Source of the DNA: Lasiodiplodia sp. COLG20
Taxonomy: Eukaryota > Ascomycota > Dothideomycetes > Botryosphaeriales > Botryosphaeriaceae
NCBI GenBank assembly: GCA_009801085.1
Contig: VNWV01000006.1
Span: 2,418,001-2,482,000, forward strand
Direction of reading: 5' to 3'
DNA: 64,000 nucleotides
Part shown: positions 11,594 to 22,910 of the stretch, in pieces
Layout: the number at the start of each line of letters is the position of its first letter
Position numbering within the stretch: position 1 is the first letter of the stretch
Translations under genes and position numbers: made by a program
Notes under the pieces: model-generated
Told to the model about the DNA's origin: nothing
What the model saw: the letters and a program-made list of their open reading frames with translations, nothing else
Database searches by the model: none

Positions 11594-12544
11594 TGCCTAT
11601 TAGACTACAAACCTCCTGGAATCTATGCTGTCACGTCTGCAATCGGAGCGGAACCAATTGTTACCCCCAGGGCCAAGTTTGTTGGGGAGTTGCTTAACGT
11701 TTCCCTCTTTGTGCAGCGGTCTGCATTGGTAGGATTTGGGAAGAAGAATGTATGGAAGCACATGATCGGAGGTCTTACACAATACACTCTCTTTGAATGG
11801 GCTTTCCGGAAAGGGGTTTCTCCTCGCGCTTGATAGTTTTCCTCCACGATTCTCTTTCTTTTGCTGTCGCTCATTAGCTTCCTGTCGCGTCGGCGAGTTT
11901 AGGGGTCTCTTCCGCGAGAACTGCTACCCACCGACTATTTCTTTCACACTATCGTTACCGAGCTCGACGGCCTTTAAGAATACAATTTGTTTCTCGTATG
12001 CAAGTATATTGTAGTGGTGAGCATCGTGGTAATACACGTCGAATTTGTGTCGAGGACAGCTTCTAGACTCAATACGTCCTTAAAATTGCCGTGATGTTGC
12101 GTGTTGAAAATTCTGTGTCATCGGCAATTCAGTGATAGGTGCTGCAACCATCCATCAGACACATTAAAAGAGCTGAAAACTAATGCCAACAAGTGCAGCA
12201 GGACTGCAAGGAAATGCATGCATTGCCTCGAGCACATTGCATTTTGTCCTATCAGAGTCATCCACGGCAGCCTTGTATTCAGCTCTTGGCAACTGCAGGT
12301 AAGACAAACTGTCGTCTCGCAGCAAATGGATCACATGTAGCAGGGCGGCTAAATGTTATTGGCTCATGGTCTCGATCACGAATGCCAAGTCAGCCCTGCC
12401 TTCTGATTAAGGACGTGGGAAGCGAGTAGGGGCTTTTTATTACTCTATTTTACTATTTTAGTGGTCGGAATGTCTTATCAGTGCAGGAAACAGCTGAAGA
12501 AGCTAACGCGACCGACCTGTCGAAAGTTTGGACGCGAATTTTCC

Positions 12545-12567
12545 CACGTGTTGCCTTCTCTCACGTG
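12545..12567. promoter_or_regulatory. paired CACGTG E-boxes
   Basis: Two perfect CACGTG palindromes (12545-12550 and 12562-12567) lie 17 bases apart, just upstream of a TATA-like element. CACGTG is the core site of bHLH regulators in fungi. Regulation of the HET gene through them is inference. Confidence 0.45.
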
Positions 12568-12582
12568 CCTCGTTGAATAGCA

Positions 12583-12588
12583 TATAAG
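12583..12588 (+). promoter_or_regulatory. TATA-like element of HET gene
   Basis: TATAAG within CATATAAGC, about 187 bases upstream of the ATG at 12770, with a pyrimidine-rich leader in between. Confidence 0.4.
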
Positions 12589-12769
12589 CTCGGCTCCCTG
12601 CCGTTTCATCCCTACCGACTCAGCTTCACAGCCAAAACTGATTCACTCTTCCCAAACCTTGTTCTCGGGTATTTCTCTTGGTATCTCACACCATTCCCCC
12701 ACGCCCTGCTCCCCTTTAAGGGAAGAAAGACAGACTCTGTTGCTAAAGCCTGATAGGCTTACGGACTGA

Positions 12770-15079
12770 ATGGACCATCTTCCTCCTCCTTTTGGAAAAC
12801 CATGGAATCCTCCAACAATACCATGCTTTTGCCGCGAGGAGTACAGTTGTGATGACTTCTTGTCTTACCCTGAACAAAAGGGCTGGGACATGGACGACAT
12901 CTTTGATCCAGAATTCTGGGTCGATTTTGATGAAACAGAGTCCGACGGTGGGATTACAGAAGGGACGGCGCTTGACTTCATCCAATCTTGGCTTTTCTTC
13001 GGCCTTCTTCGTCTTACCTTCGGTGACCTTGCTCGATTTGAAGACTTTGTGGATCATGATTCAGGAGGCACCTCGGTCATTCACACCAAGAACCTGCTCA
13101 GGGTCGCCGAGGAGCATACGGCCCGATGGAACAACGAGCCGAAACAAATGGACAAATTCGACCACATCGCTCATTGCCTGCAAATTGCTTCCGCCTTTTA
13201 CAACACTCTTGTTGGCGCCGCGTCACTGGATCCAAACTTCTTGCTCTCGATTGGTCTCATGCTCGACTTCGTCTGCAGTTACAACCAGCGCTTGTACGAT
13301 CCAAACGGATTTCGTATCGAGTCTATAACTAAGAGTCCCCTCACACAAGAACAGCCTGAGACGGCAGAGTTCTCAGACAGTGACAATCTTGTGCCGCTCT
13401 TGGCCTCCGAAATGGTGTTATCTGGATGGTGCCCAAATGCGGCTGCCAGGATGTCACGGTCAAGACTCAGCCTTTCTACAAAGTACGTCGCCAGGACCCT
13501 CAGCCCTCCCGACATCATGAAGGATCATGGGAAGTGCACCAAGAACGAATGTCAGGCAAACATGATTTGCAAGGAAACGTACGAACACCAACACGTAGAA
13601 GCGGAATGCAACTGCGACCTGGTTTACGTGGACATGTCTCAGTTATGTGGCATCCTGGGCAAGGGCTCAATACCGGTTGTCATGCCGTTCAATATCCAGA
13701 CTTCCGACCGGCTTTTGCAGCTCGAAGAGTCTGCCAGTGAAACAGACTACGTGGCCATCTCGCATGTCTGGTCTGACGGTTTGGGCAATCCGAAAGCAAA
13801 TGCGGTGGCTGGGTGTCAGTTGGCCACCATTTTCCGGGCCGTACAAGAGCTCCCGGGGTGTGACAGCACAACAGCCATCTGGCTCGATACTCTATGCTGC
13901 CCAGTGGAGCCGACTGAAGAAGAGAATGAGATGAAGGAGCAACAGAGTTTGATGAGGAAGAAAGCAATTGTGAAAATGAGAGAGACATACGCACAAGCGA
14001 AGTCAGTCCTCGTCTTAGACAGCCAGCTCCGACCCTTCTCGTTTGGTGACCTCTCGCTCATAGAGTTGACAATACGAATGTTCTGTTCTGGATGGATGAG
14101 CCGTCTATGGACGTGGCAGGAAGGGCTCTTAGCGAGGGAGCTTTATTTCCAATTTTCCGATGGTCTCCACTGCATTAACAAGCCTTTGGTATTGGCCCAC
14201 GGGAACAGGCATAGGCCATATGAGGTGGACCAACTGGATACAACAAAACTTTGGATGGCCATCCGCGGAGAGAACATGTCGTCGGACGAGCGGAAAACCC
14301 ACCCTTACAGCGTGTTCAATATTGCTCACAGCCTGGTGGATCGCACAACAAGCTATATCAAAGATGAAGCTTTATGCATTGGCTCCATGGCGGGTTGCAA
14401 TGTCTCCCGCATCCTTGATGCACCGGAAAAGCAACGAATGTGTGCGTTTTGGAAGAACTGTCCGGTGATTCCTCAGGACATCATCTTCTGGCGGGGACAC
14501 CGCCGAGATGAGCCAGGCTTTCGATGGGCGCCAGCAACGCTCCTACAAGGCGGTGGAAGCGAGCTTCAAGACTTCGAAGACAATGATCGGACGGGGGTCC
14601 TTCTTGATGAGAAGGGCCTCCTCATTGAGGCCACAGCTATTGTTCTCCCGAACGCTTTGCATGCGCCGCTGTATACCACTTTCCTTGTTCGCGATGCTCA
14701 AGGAAACTACATCTGCATCGCCACGCAAGAGGGCAACGAAGCCAATCCAACCCCAGCGGATGTCAACTACACCTCTCTCGCAATCTTGTTTGATCCAGGT
14801 ACAGATTTTAACGACCGCAACCGTATAACTGGAGTGCTCGCCTACGTGCATGGGGATGATGAAGGGATGACCTGTGCAAGGCGTGGAAATACTGTAGACG
14901 TGGCGATGTCCCAGTATACCGCTTTCAACGCTACAGTTGAAATGTTTGAGGAACAGATGAGTGACGAGGACAACAGAGAAAAGGTGGTTCATCGTGGCCT
15001 AAACACTATCTTTGAAGGTAGCTATCAAGCCGTGGAGGGCCAGGTGGAACATGAAAGTCAATACTGGATTATTGACTAA
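12770..15079 (+). CDS. HET-domain (heterokaryon incompatibility) protein
   Basis: Single-exon 769-residue protein. The HET domain begins near residue 325 with the hallmark DYVAISHVWSDGLGN. It continues through the IWLDTLCCPV segment and a helix ending in AKSVLVLDSQL, then SGWMSRLWTWQE, the order expected of PF06985. HET domains trigger regulated cell death when incompatible fungi fuse, or act downstream of NLR-type receptors. The first 320 residues are acidic and Trp-rich without a recognised domain; two Cys-rich stretches (around residues 260-290) may bind metal. The stop is TAA at 15077. It has its own promoter with E-boxes. The presence of an NLR-type gene 8 kb away is suggestive, but no direct link can be shown. 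Confidence 0.85.
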   Translation: MDHLPPPFGKPWNPPTIPCFCREEYSCDDFLSYPEQKGWDMDDIFDPEFWVDFDETESDGGITEGTALDFIQSWLFFGLLRLTFGDLARFEDFVDHDSGGTSVIHTKNLLRVAEEHTARWNNEPKQMDKFDHIAHCLQIASAFYNTLVGAASLDPNFLLSIGLMLDFVCSYNQRLYDPNGFRIESITKSPLTQEQPETAEFSDSDNLVPLLASEMVLSGWCPNAAARMSRSRLSLSTKYVARTLSPPDIMKDHGKCTKNECQANMICKETYEHQHVEAECNCDLVYVDMSQLCGILGKGSIPVVMPFNIQTSDRLLQLEESASETDYVAISHVWSDGLGNPKANAVAGCQLATIFRAVQELPGCDSTTAIWLDTLCCPVEPTEEENEMKEQQSLMRKKAIVKMRETYAQAKSVLVLDSQLRPFSFGDLSLIELTIRMFCSGWMSRLWTWQEGLLARELYFQFSDGLHCINKPLVLAHGNRHRPYEVDQLDTTKLWMAIRGENMSSDERKTHPYSVFNIAHSLVDRTTSYIKDEALCIGSMAGCNVSRILDAPEKQRMCAFWKNCPVIPQDIIFWRGHRRDEPGFRWAPATLLQGGGSELQDFEDNDRTGVLLDEKGLLIEATAIVLPNALHAPLYTTFLVRDAQGNYICIATQEGNEANPTPADVNYTSLAILFDPGTDFNDRNRITGVLAYVHGDDEGMTCARRGNTVDVAMSQYTAFNATVEMFEEQMSDEDNREKVVHRGLNTIFEGSYQAVEGQVEHESQYWIID

Positions 15080-15889
15080 ATTTCTGGTGGGCTTAAGCTT
15101 TCTGGATTTACGCTGTAGTGCTGGTTTATTGTTTTATTAAACTGAGCTTCTATTCGAAATACTTGATAGTGTAAAGTCGTCCAATTTCCTCGGTGTTTCG
15201 GTTTATTACCGGTTGTGGTTATGCGCTTCGCTTACGCCATTGGATACTAAACTCTAAAGTGAAAAGGGCCTTCATTGCAATGGGGTAATTGAAAAAAGAT
15301 TGCAATATCTATAATATTTAGTTGTCGAACATCGTGCTGGTGCGCTGTATCCGTTCCCAGTAGAAAAAGTGAGAACCCTAAATAAGTTTACAATCTTCCG
15401 CCCGGTCATCTGACTTTTAATCTTAGGGCCGGTATAGGGGTTCCTCCGAAATTTGTTGCAGGTGCCTCGTGATACGTCGGAACTGCAACATCTACACTCC
15501 GTTCTCTTCCGCTTCCGATTTGGACAGATCTGGTTCTTAGGGAGGGAGTGTTCCTCCGCCAGTGCAGAGATCCTCTCTGACACTACCGATTCTAGCGCTT
15601 TCCCCAACGTCGATAATAGCGAGATTGGCCTACATTCTTGCGGCACCTCCGCTAATTTTCCTGCCTTTCGTAAGGGTACAATCCTCGCTATGCGCCATCG
15701 GCTGGGCAAGCGACCCTACGTTAACGACTCGCCGAACTGCTGGCGGACATGCTTGCTAGCCACTGGCTACAGCTCGCGCTATGCGACCGTAGAGATTGCG
15801 TCTGCTCCTAGGGCTTTAAATAGGCTGGCCCGAAAGACGGGTAAGTAATGTGCTTAAAACGAGTCTATAGTAATACTATATAGTATCTC
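15080..15889. other. intergenic stretch containing LINE remnant
   Basis: AT-rich spacer between the HET gene and the MFS gene. Apart from the LINE fragment at 15530-15850 nothing is supported. Confidence 0.4.
15530..15850 (-). mobile_element. LINE (non-LTR retrotransposon) reverse-transcriptase fragment
   Basis: On the minus strand, residues such as WRIARIVPLRKAGK and CRPISLLSTLGKALESVVSE (about 15530-15709) match the start of a LINE reverse transcriptase. The family pattern is W-x-x-A-x-x-V-P-L-x-K-x-G-K, then YRPISLL and T-L-G-K-x-L-E. The upstream part to about 15850 is broken by stops. No endonuclease, no remaining RT palm motif and no poly-A tail are present, so it is a short dead remnant. 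Confidence 0.65.
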
Positions 15890-17604
15890 TCAGCGCCACG
15901 AACGGCCCTTCCATTGCAGAAGGGCGGTTGAAACCATACTCGCCCCCACCATCAACGCAGTGCAGATCCCAGCGCTCCCGTAGAATCCCACATTCTCGAT
16001 CATGGTTGGAAACCTAAAACTCGCGTCAGTAAAGTCACGAGCAAGTCTTACTATGCTTTCACTCACCAAAAGGGCCCGATGAATCCCCACGTCTGCCTCA
16101 CAAACGTAATGAACACGCCCACGCCAGCCGCCTCCTCGCGATAGCAATCCACCGCATAAGTGATCAACACGGTCGTCACCAGCTGATTGCCCACCGCGGC
16201 GATCGCCGCGCCGACGACGGGCGTAATGTTCCACGCCTCGCCGGCCCGGCCGATCTGCACCAGGAACACGACGGTGCCGCAGATGGCGAGCAGGTACCCG
16301 CCGTAGCTCAGCCACAGCCGGAACTCGGCCGGGCGATCATTGACTACTTCGCCCCGCTTCTTCCGCCCATTATTATTATGCACCATCCACCAGTCGCTCA
16401 TCCGCCCGCCCATCTGCTCACCGATGACGGAGCCGATGATGACGGATAGGTTCTGCAGGCCGACCTGCTGCGTGTTGAAGCCGAACTTCTCGACGAAGAG
16501 CTGCGGGATCTCGATGGTGATCATGACGGATGCGAGGAGGAAGACCATGGCGTAGGCGGCGGCGGGGACGAGGACGCAGGGACGCGCGAAGAAGCGGAGC
16601 GGGGAGACGAAGTCGAGCGCGGCGAGCGGGGTGGGGTCGATGCGGCGAAAGGAGAGGAGAGGGTGCTGCGTACGGATGATAGGTTGGTGTTGTTGTTGGT
16701 TACGGATGTAGCGCGTTTCCGGGCCGAGGAAGAGGTAGAGGAGGAGTTGGACGGCGTTGGTCTGTTTGAGTGGGTGTGTGAGAGAGAAATGGCATTGCGG
16801 TTGGGTGGGATACTTACGCAGGCGAGGATCCAGTAGATCCAGCGGTAGCCGACGCGCAATGCCACGAAGCCGAAGATGAAGGGCGCGGTTGGGACGCCAA
16901 GGGTGACGAAAAGGCTGAGTTCGTGGTTAGAAGGGGTCGGTTAGGGAGCGAGGAGTACTTGCGTCCAGATGCCCATGTATTTTGCTCTCTCGTGCTTGAA
17001 ATACGTCTCTTGCACGACGGCACTGCCGATGGCGGCGGCGGGAGAAATGAAGAATGCGGTGATGGCTCGACAAAGTCCCATGGTGCCGTATGTGGGGCTT
17101 TTGGCGCAGCCGACATTCCCTATGAGGCTGCAGATGAGAGAAAGGATGAAGATTGGCCTCTTCCCGTACCGGTCGGACAAAGGTCTCCAGAACAACGGTG
17201 CAACCCCGAGAATTGCGATCACAAGAGATGTCAAGTAGCTGGCACGCTGGATGCTAACATTCAAGTCGATGGCGATCTCTGCAAAGGCAGATTGAATGGC
17301 AGCAGCAGTAAAGGTTGCCATCATGGCATGGAAAGCGACAAGTATGAGGTTTATGGTTTTCTACGCCCACATCAGTCTCAACAAAGAAACAGCGATTCCT
17401 CATACATACTTTTCTCCTTGGCCAATTGTAAGGATCAGCATCTGTCGCCTCAGGAACGGGCTGAATATCGAGTCTGCCATGACGAGCAAGCAGATATTGC
17501 TGGTGTTCCTCAGAGACTGTGCTCTCTTGCTCGAATTTTGCTTCCTCGACCTGCGCAATGCCCTCATCTTTGTTCATCGTGTTGGTCTTCGTCTGCTCAG
17601 ACAT
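15890..17604 (-). CDS. MFS drug:H+ antiporter (DHA1-type exporter)
   Basis: Predicted plasma-membrane exporter of 502 residues. Exons on the minus strand are 17604-17410, 17360-16963, 16914-16818, 16761-16067 and 16013-15890. The second intron must be read as GC-AG (donor GCAAGT); this alone gives the frame MGIWTLFVTLGVP expected of the family. A soluble N-terminus of about 65 residues ends in DADPYNWPRRK, typical of DHA1 transporters. The loop-2 motif LSDRYGKRP (G-x-x-x-D-R-x-G-R-R/K-P type) and a long hydrophobic series follow. The shared 640-base intergenic region with the divergent P450 gene, and the nearby regulator and acyltransferase, suggest export of a metabolite or toxin resistance for this small cluster. 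Substrate unknown. Confidence 0.88.
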
Positions 17605-18244
17605 TTGGAGTGCGCGAAAGAATAAAGCAGAGGGACTTGTTGGCAGAGAAGTCTAGATGTTGGGATGTGCCCTAAGTACGTGACCGGCTGAAAGGATGTA
17701 AAGCAGGTTCACGGAAGTTCCCACCCATCCTGAAACCCCATGGGATCTCGGGCTGGGGCATGTATGTACGTACTCATGGGTCAGCCACATAATGGAGTTC
17801 CAATCAAGAAGGCAGTACTCCTTTCAGATGTATACCACATCTCCGAGCCTCGGTGTTAAGCATGGTGGAGCTCGGAGAAGCCGATGACAGTGCGGGGAAG
17901 TAATCACTTTCCTCTTTCAGGCCTGGTTAACGATACACGCGTTCCTTTTAGGGTCATGTGCCCGAGATACTGCATATACAGCTGTCTCGGACAATCAAGC
18001 AGTGTTCCAAGTGATGTAGTGAGAAGGCATCGATCCTATTGGTGGGCTGCATCCGAAGGCTTGGCTTCGGGAAGGCTTCACTTCATTGGCTACCCCGCAC
18101 TGAGCCGGAAAGCCACCATCCGATTCGTCCACTTTGTGAAGCATCAACTTAACTCTCTCTGCGATACATATAAGCAGACGGGCTACAATCGTCTGCCGTT
18201 TGTCTCTTCACGAAAATTCAGCTTGGAAAAAGGAAAAATCAAAA
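17605..18244. other. divergent promoter region between MFS and P450 genes
   Basis: 640-base shared upstream region. A TATA-like ATATAAG is at 18168-18174, about 71 bases before the P450 start. No other clear element was identified. Confidence 0.45.
18168..18174 (+). promoter_or_regulatory. TATA-like element of P450 gene
   Basis: ATATAAG, 71 bases upstream of the ATG at 18245, positioned as a core promoter element. Confidence 0.4.
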
Positions 18245-19987
18245 ATGAACTCGTTCTTGCTCGACTTCCTTTCCCTTCCCACATCAGCTGTATTGTCCTT
18301 CGCACTCCTCGCCTTGTTGGTTTACATTTCCGGCTATGTACTGTACCAGCGCTATTTTCATCCTCTATCCGGATATCCCGGGCCCTTCCTTGCCTCCATT
18401 ACCGACCTCTGGCAAGCTTACCAGTTCATGAAATTAAAGCAGCCATATCACCTAACTGATCTGCACGCCAAGTACGGTTCTTTCGTACGTTATGGGCCTG
18501 ACAAACTGAGTATCACTGCGGAAGACGCAGTTCCCATCATCTACCAAAAAGGAGGAAAGACCATGCCAAAGACGGAGTTCTACGATGCTTATGGAGCAGC
18601 ACATCCCAACGTATTTGGTATGCGGGACGAAGCTGTGAGTGTTCCCACCCTCTTTCTCCTACAGCGGCTGGCTGAACGACTCCAAGTTGCATTCCATCCG
18701 AAGACGCCACATGTCCCACAGTTTTTCCATTTCCTACGTCAAGGAGATGGAGGCACTCTTAGATGCCAACGTGGAGATATTGAAAGAGAAAATGGCGCAG
18801 TTTTGCGACAGGGATGAAGTTTTTGACCTAAAGAAAGCCCTCCATTACTACACCATCGACGTGCTGGGCGAGCTGGCTTTCAGTCAAAGCTTCGGCGTGC
18901 AAGTTGCAGACGACGAGAGCCTTGTACCTCCGGTCAAAGAGCACAGCCTTCTCGCTGCTATCACTGGGGCATGGCCGTTGATGACTATGAGGCTGAAGAA
19001 ATGGCTGCCGAAGGTACCAATGGAAGGGTTGCAGCGGCTGTTCAGAGGACGGGCAGCATGTGCTCAGCTGGCTGCTCGCTGTGTACAAAAGAGGCTTGAT
19101 GCTCTGAGCGGCATGAAAGGTGATGACCTGGCAGCTGCCGGGCAGAGAAAAGACATCTTGACCAACTTGATCTTTGCAAAACATCCAGACACCGGCGCAC
19201 GACTGACGCAGACGGACTTGGAAACTGAGGCTTTCGGCTTCATGTGAGTAAGAAGAGAGCTTAATATCCGAAAGCTGCTAATGTGGACACTTCAGCATTG
19301 CCGGTACCCACACAACCAGCGCAACAACGGCTCTTCTGTTCTACCATCTGCTGCATGACCCTCAAACCCTGGCCAAATGCGTCGCCGAGATCGACTCTAA
19401 TCTCCCACCTCTTTCCGCCAACCAGCCCGCTTACTCCGTCTCTCACGTCGAATCCTCACTGCCCTATCTCCGAAAGTGCGTCCGCGAAAACTTCCGCATC
19501 ACCCCTGTCTTTACCATGCCCTTGGCTCGCCGCGTCATGGCGCCTGAAGGCATCACCATTGACGGCCAATTCATTCCACAGGGAGTAAGTCAGCCGCTTC
19601 TTCTACCGCCTCTTTCTAATGCTCGTAAAGACTTCGGTTGCCGTCTGCAATCATGCCTTCCACCATAACCCCTTTGTCTGGGGAGAGGATCACAATGATT
19701 TCAATCCGGACCGCTGGGATGATCCGACGCTATCAGCAAAGGCGAGGTACCTGATGCATTTCGGACTTGGGGGCCGACAGTGCATCGGAAAGACGGTGGC
19801 ACAAACGAACATTTATAAGCTGTCGAGCACGTTGCTGCGGGCGTTTGAATTTGAATTGGCAGATGCGGCAGAGAAAGTAGAAGTTGAGAAAGGTTCGTTT
19901 CGTGGCAGGATCCCTGCTCTGGTCAGTGTTGGGATCAGCGAGTTGGAGAGGCCGCTGATGGTCCGGGCGAGACGGAGGGAGGCTTGA
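18245..19987 (+). CDS. cytochrome P450 monooxygenase
   Basis: Membrane-anchored (ER) haem monooxygenase of 530 residues. Exons are 18245-18634, 18687-19243, 19296-19584 and 19631-19987, all GT-AG. An N-terminal hydrophobic anchor (LSFALLALLVYISGYVLY) precedes the proline region HPLSGYPGP. The I-helix oxygen-binding motif is AGTHTTS (usual AG-x-D/E-T-T, here with His). The ExxR motif is ENFR. The PERF-like region is FNPDRWDDP. The haem-binding loop FGLGGRQCIG fits FxxGxRxCxG. All catalytic landmarks are intact. It is divergent from an MFS exporter and followed by a Zn2Cys6 regulator and an acyltransferase, so it probably hydroxylates a metabolite that is then acylated. Its CYP family cannot be fixed by eye; it resembles pisatin-demethylase/trichodiene-oxygenase-like fungal P450s. 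Confidence 0.9.
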
Positions 19988-20300
19988 AGTCTGAGATGGG
20001 TTCTGTTTGTTCTGCATAATATATGACCACGTGACTACTGCAGACAATTCCGAGAGATTCTCTTACTTAATGAGCTACGAGTGATGCGAAACATTACGTG
20101 TTCTTGCTATATTGAGGCGGGAATGGAGTTCCGGAAGACCCGGATCAACCGAGGGGATGATGCGGGGTAGGATGATCTAAATCATGTACACGGAGCGGAA
20201 CTAATAGAAAATTTCCTTTCAGAGTCGACTGTCTCCTTTCCATGACCTCACAGTTTTTTGACATTTTGACCTAGTCAGCGACTTGATTCTCGGCGATTCA

Positions 20301-22736
20301 ATGGAAGTGTCGACCAACTCCAAGCGTCGGTTCCATAAGCGTCGGCGGATTGAAGTGGCATGCACATCTTGCCGCCGGAGGAAATCAAGAGTGAGTTGAC
20401 CAGATCCATTTAATGACGGAGCTGTACGAAGTGACATGGTGTAGTGTGACGGCCAAAGGCCTACTTGCACGGCTTGTCGCAACCACGGGGCGTCGTGCAA
20501 GTATGAGAATGCAACAGTAAATTGCAGCGTCAACAGTAATGAGTAAGAAACTGCTCAACTCGCAAGGCTACGGATAAAATTAAGACAACCAGAAATTCAC
20601 AGCTGACGTCCGTTCGAAACGGGAAGGAGTTTGATGACACGTCAAATTCTGGATATACGCATCTACGGTCACTCGCACCAAAGAACTGCAAGCCGTCAAA
20701 TCTAACAGAAGTGACAAATATCGAGCCGGAGACTGTCCACCAGGGTTTCTCAATGATTCGAACTGCATCAAGAGAAGGGTTCCACCGCGTTCCAGAAGAG
20801 TCTGCTGTAGATACGCTCGCATCAGAAGCATTCAACGATGAACCGGATCGAGATATCGGGTATTTTGGTAGGGCTTCGGTCAGTCTACTTCCTCGTCTTC
20901 GATTGCTGACATGTGTTCGAGGCCCAACATCAAACCATGCCGTATTTCGCAGCTTGTCGGGTGTGTTTGCACGTATCACCAGTCTACGCAACTGCACATC
21001 CCGTTTCGACCACAGCGTGTACGGCAGTGACGGTGACCACGAGACGAATAGTTTGGCAAGCGAAGATCCAACTGCTCAACGGCAGAATGAACGCGACAAG
21101 GTCGATCCTTTCAGTCTACCAAACAACAAAGACTTGATGGATCTGGTCAATCGGTTCTCTGAAAATATCGGCATGGTCTTCCCATTCATCGTCACTTCGA
21201 CCCTAATGGAAGGAGTGAATCAGAAGAATCCAAGAATCAAAAGAGCATTGCTGAATATTGTGTGTGCATACGCTGCATCAAGCTTACAAGATTCTGAGGT
21301 CTTTTACCGCCGAGCGCTGAATCTTTTGGATGAGTGCACACTTCGAGGATCAAGCATTGAGCTAATCCAAACACTCCTACTACTTGCGAGCTACCAACAA
21401 AACAATCAACGTGCGGTAGCTAGCTGGACATACCATGCCCTTGCGGTGAAGGCTGCTTATCAGCTGGGGCTACACTCATCAAGACGTCACGATTCAAACC
21501 GCAGTTCAACAGTGACTGAGCTGCGCCAGCGATTGTGGCAAGCTGTAGTCAATCAGGACAGGTGTGTCAAGCCTCTTGTCCATTAATTTACTCGATGGCA
21601 AACGTGAACAGATATCTGAGCATCGCTCTCGGCCGACCTTTTCTGATCCCACCGCAACATTTTCGTGTTTCAAGGCACCCGGTAACCTCGGATCTTAGCC
21701 TGATATGCTCGGCCACAAAGTCGAATATAATCTATTTTGATCATCTTACGTACGTGTCCTCCATAACGCTGAACGCGAGAGAAGGTGTTGACATGCATTT
21801 AGGTCTCTACTTGGCATCCAAGGATCTGTTGTCGAATCTACGTACGAGCACAACTTGGAGCCAAGCACCGACCTATCTCTTGAAGATTTGTCCTTGGAAA
21901 GACTCAAGTTGGTGGTGAAACTGGAGCAATGGCGCCAAAATACCTCGTCATTCTGTGGTGATGTTACTGAGCTGGTGGAACCCGATTTGTGCGAAGCAAA
22001 ACGATACAAGATGTTGCTGTCTATTCAGTACTATCGAACGGTACTCCTGATGAATGCTCCTATCTTGGTACAGGTGTTGGAGCGTGAGGTCGCAAAGAAA
22101 GGCTCAGAGCCCGCCACAGCTATCCAGGAACAGGTCTTCTCATGCATTAGGAGTGACCTTTCGGCAGCTACGACGTTGCAAAAGGTCATTTTGAATGCTG
22201 CTAGATGCGGCAGTAGATTCATCGACGGAAACGCAACATGGTGGATTTGTAATTATGCTTGTAAGTGTGATTTGGTCACCAACTCAGCATCAATTTGCTA
22301 ACAGAGGGCAGCATTCACTGCTGTTCTTCATTTGTTTGGCATGTTCCTCGCATGCGAGACATGCGGGCTTGATGCGCTCTTTGAAGGGATTGACATACGA
22401 TCAGCACTCGATGCCGCTTTGGAAACCTTACGAGCCATAGAAAGAACTAGTCTCATGAGTCGTAAAGCCCGACAGTGCATCTTCAAGTTCCTGAAAGTAT
22501 ACGACACACTGAGTACGTATAGAACTGGTATAAAGAAGGGGCCGGTGCTGATCCGACCAGGTTTAGACCAGCAGAACTCGACCGCCTCAGTCGACAACAA
22601 TGCTCAAATCCTCGACAGGTCATACTCTGAACTAGATGAAGACTTCTTCTCCTCCTTCGTGAACCAAACTGCCGACGAATTTCTCTTCCAATGCAGCGAT
22701 AGCGCCTACTTGGATAGCGACTTTCTCATTCCGTAA
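20301..22736 (+). CDS. Zn2Cys6 transcription factor with fungal-specific TF domain
   Basis: Probable pathway regulator of 713 residues. Exons are 20301-20390, 20445-20516, 20603-21561, 21612-21749, 21803-22260 and 22312-22736. The binuclear cluster is split by the first intron: CTSCRRRKSR before it and CDGQRPTCTACRNHGASC after it. Together these give the C-x2-C-x6-C-x5-C-x2-C-x6-C spacing. A basic N-terminus (KRRFHKRRR) acts as NLS/DNA contact. The middle region carries the fungal_trans (MHR) hallmarks, including LLLASYQQ and the ALGRP segment. The donor of intron 2 is GTAAAT at 20517; the next GT (20543) would lead to an immediate stop. Lying between the P450 and acyltransferase genes, it is the likely local regulator of the MFS-P450-acyltransferase block. 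Confidence 0.85.
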
Positions 22737-22910
22737 CCCTAACACTCGCGCTTCTATAGATAGTGGAAAAGATCTTGTATCCAGTCAGGTCTTGGCGCCA
22801 AGGCGCGTGAAACAACCATCATTCTGTCTCATAATGAATTGCTTATCGACATGAGTTGAATATGTATTTAATCCCGGTCCCGGCTCGGCAAGACGGAGCA
22901 TGCAATTACA

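Larger units (their letters stand above)
11594..12769. other. gene-free stretch with promoter of HET gene
   Basis: About 1.2 kb without a supported gene. The right end holds two CACGTG palindromes and a TATA-like element before the HET-domain gene, followed by a CT-rich leader. Confidence 0.4.

Noticed and set aside
18200..18244. In-frame upstream extension of the P450 gene
   Set aside because: Lacks a better ATG. The start at 18245 gives the normal membrane anchor and lies 71 bases after a TATA-like element.
20543..20602. Alternative donor GTAAGA for intron 2 of the Zn2Cys6 gene
   Set aside because: Joining it to the acceptor at 20602 produces an immediate in-frame stop. The donor at 20517 keeps the frame.
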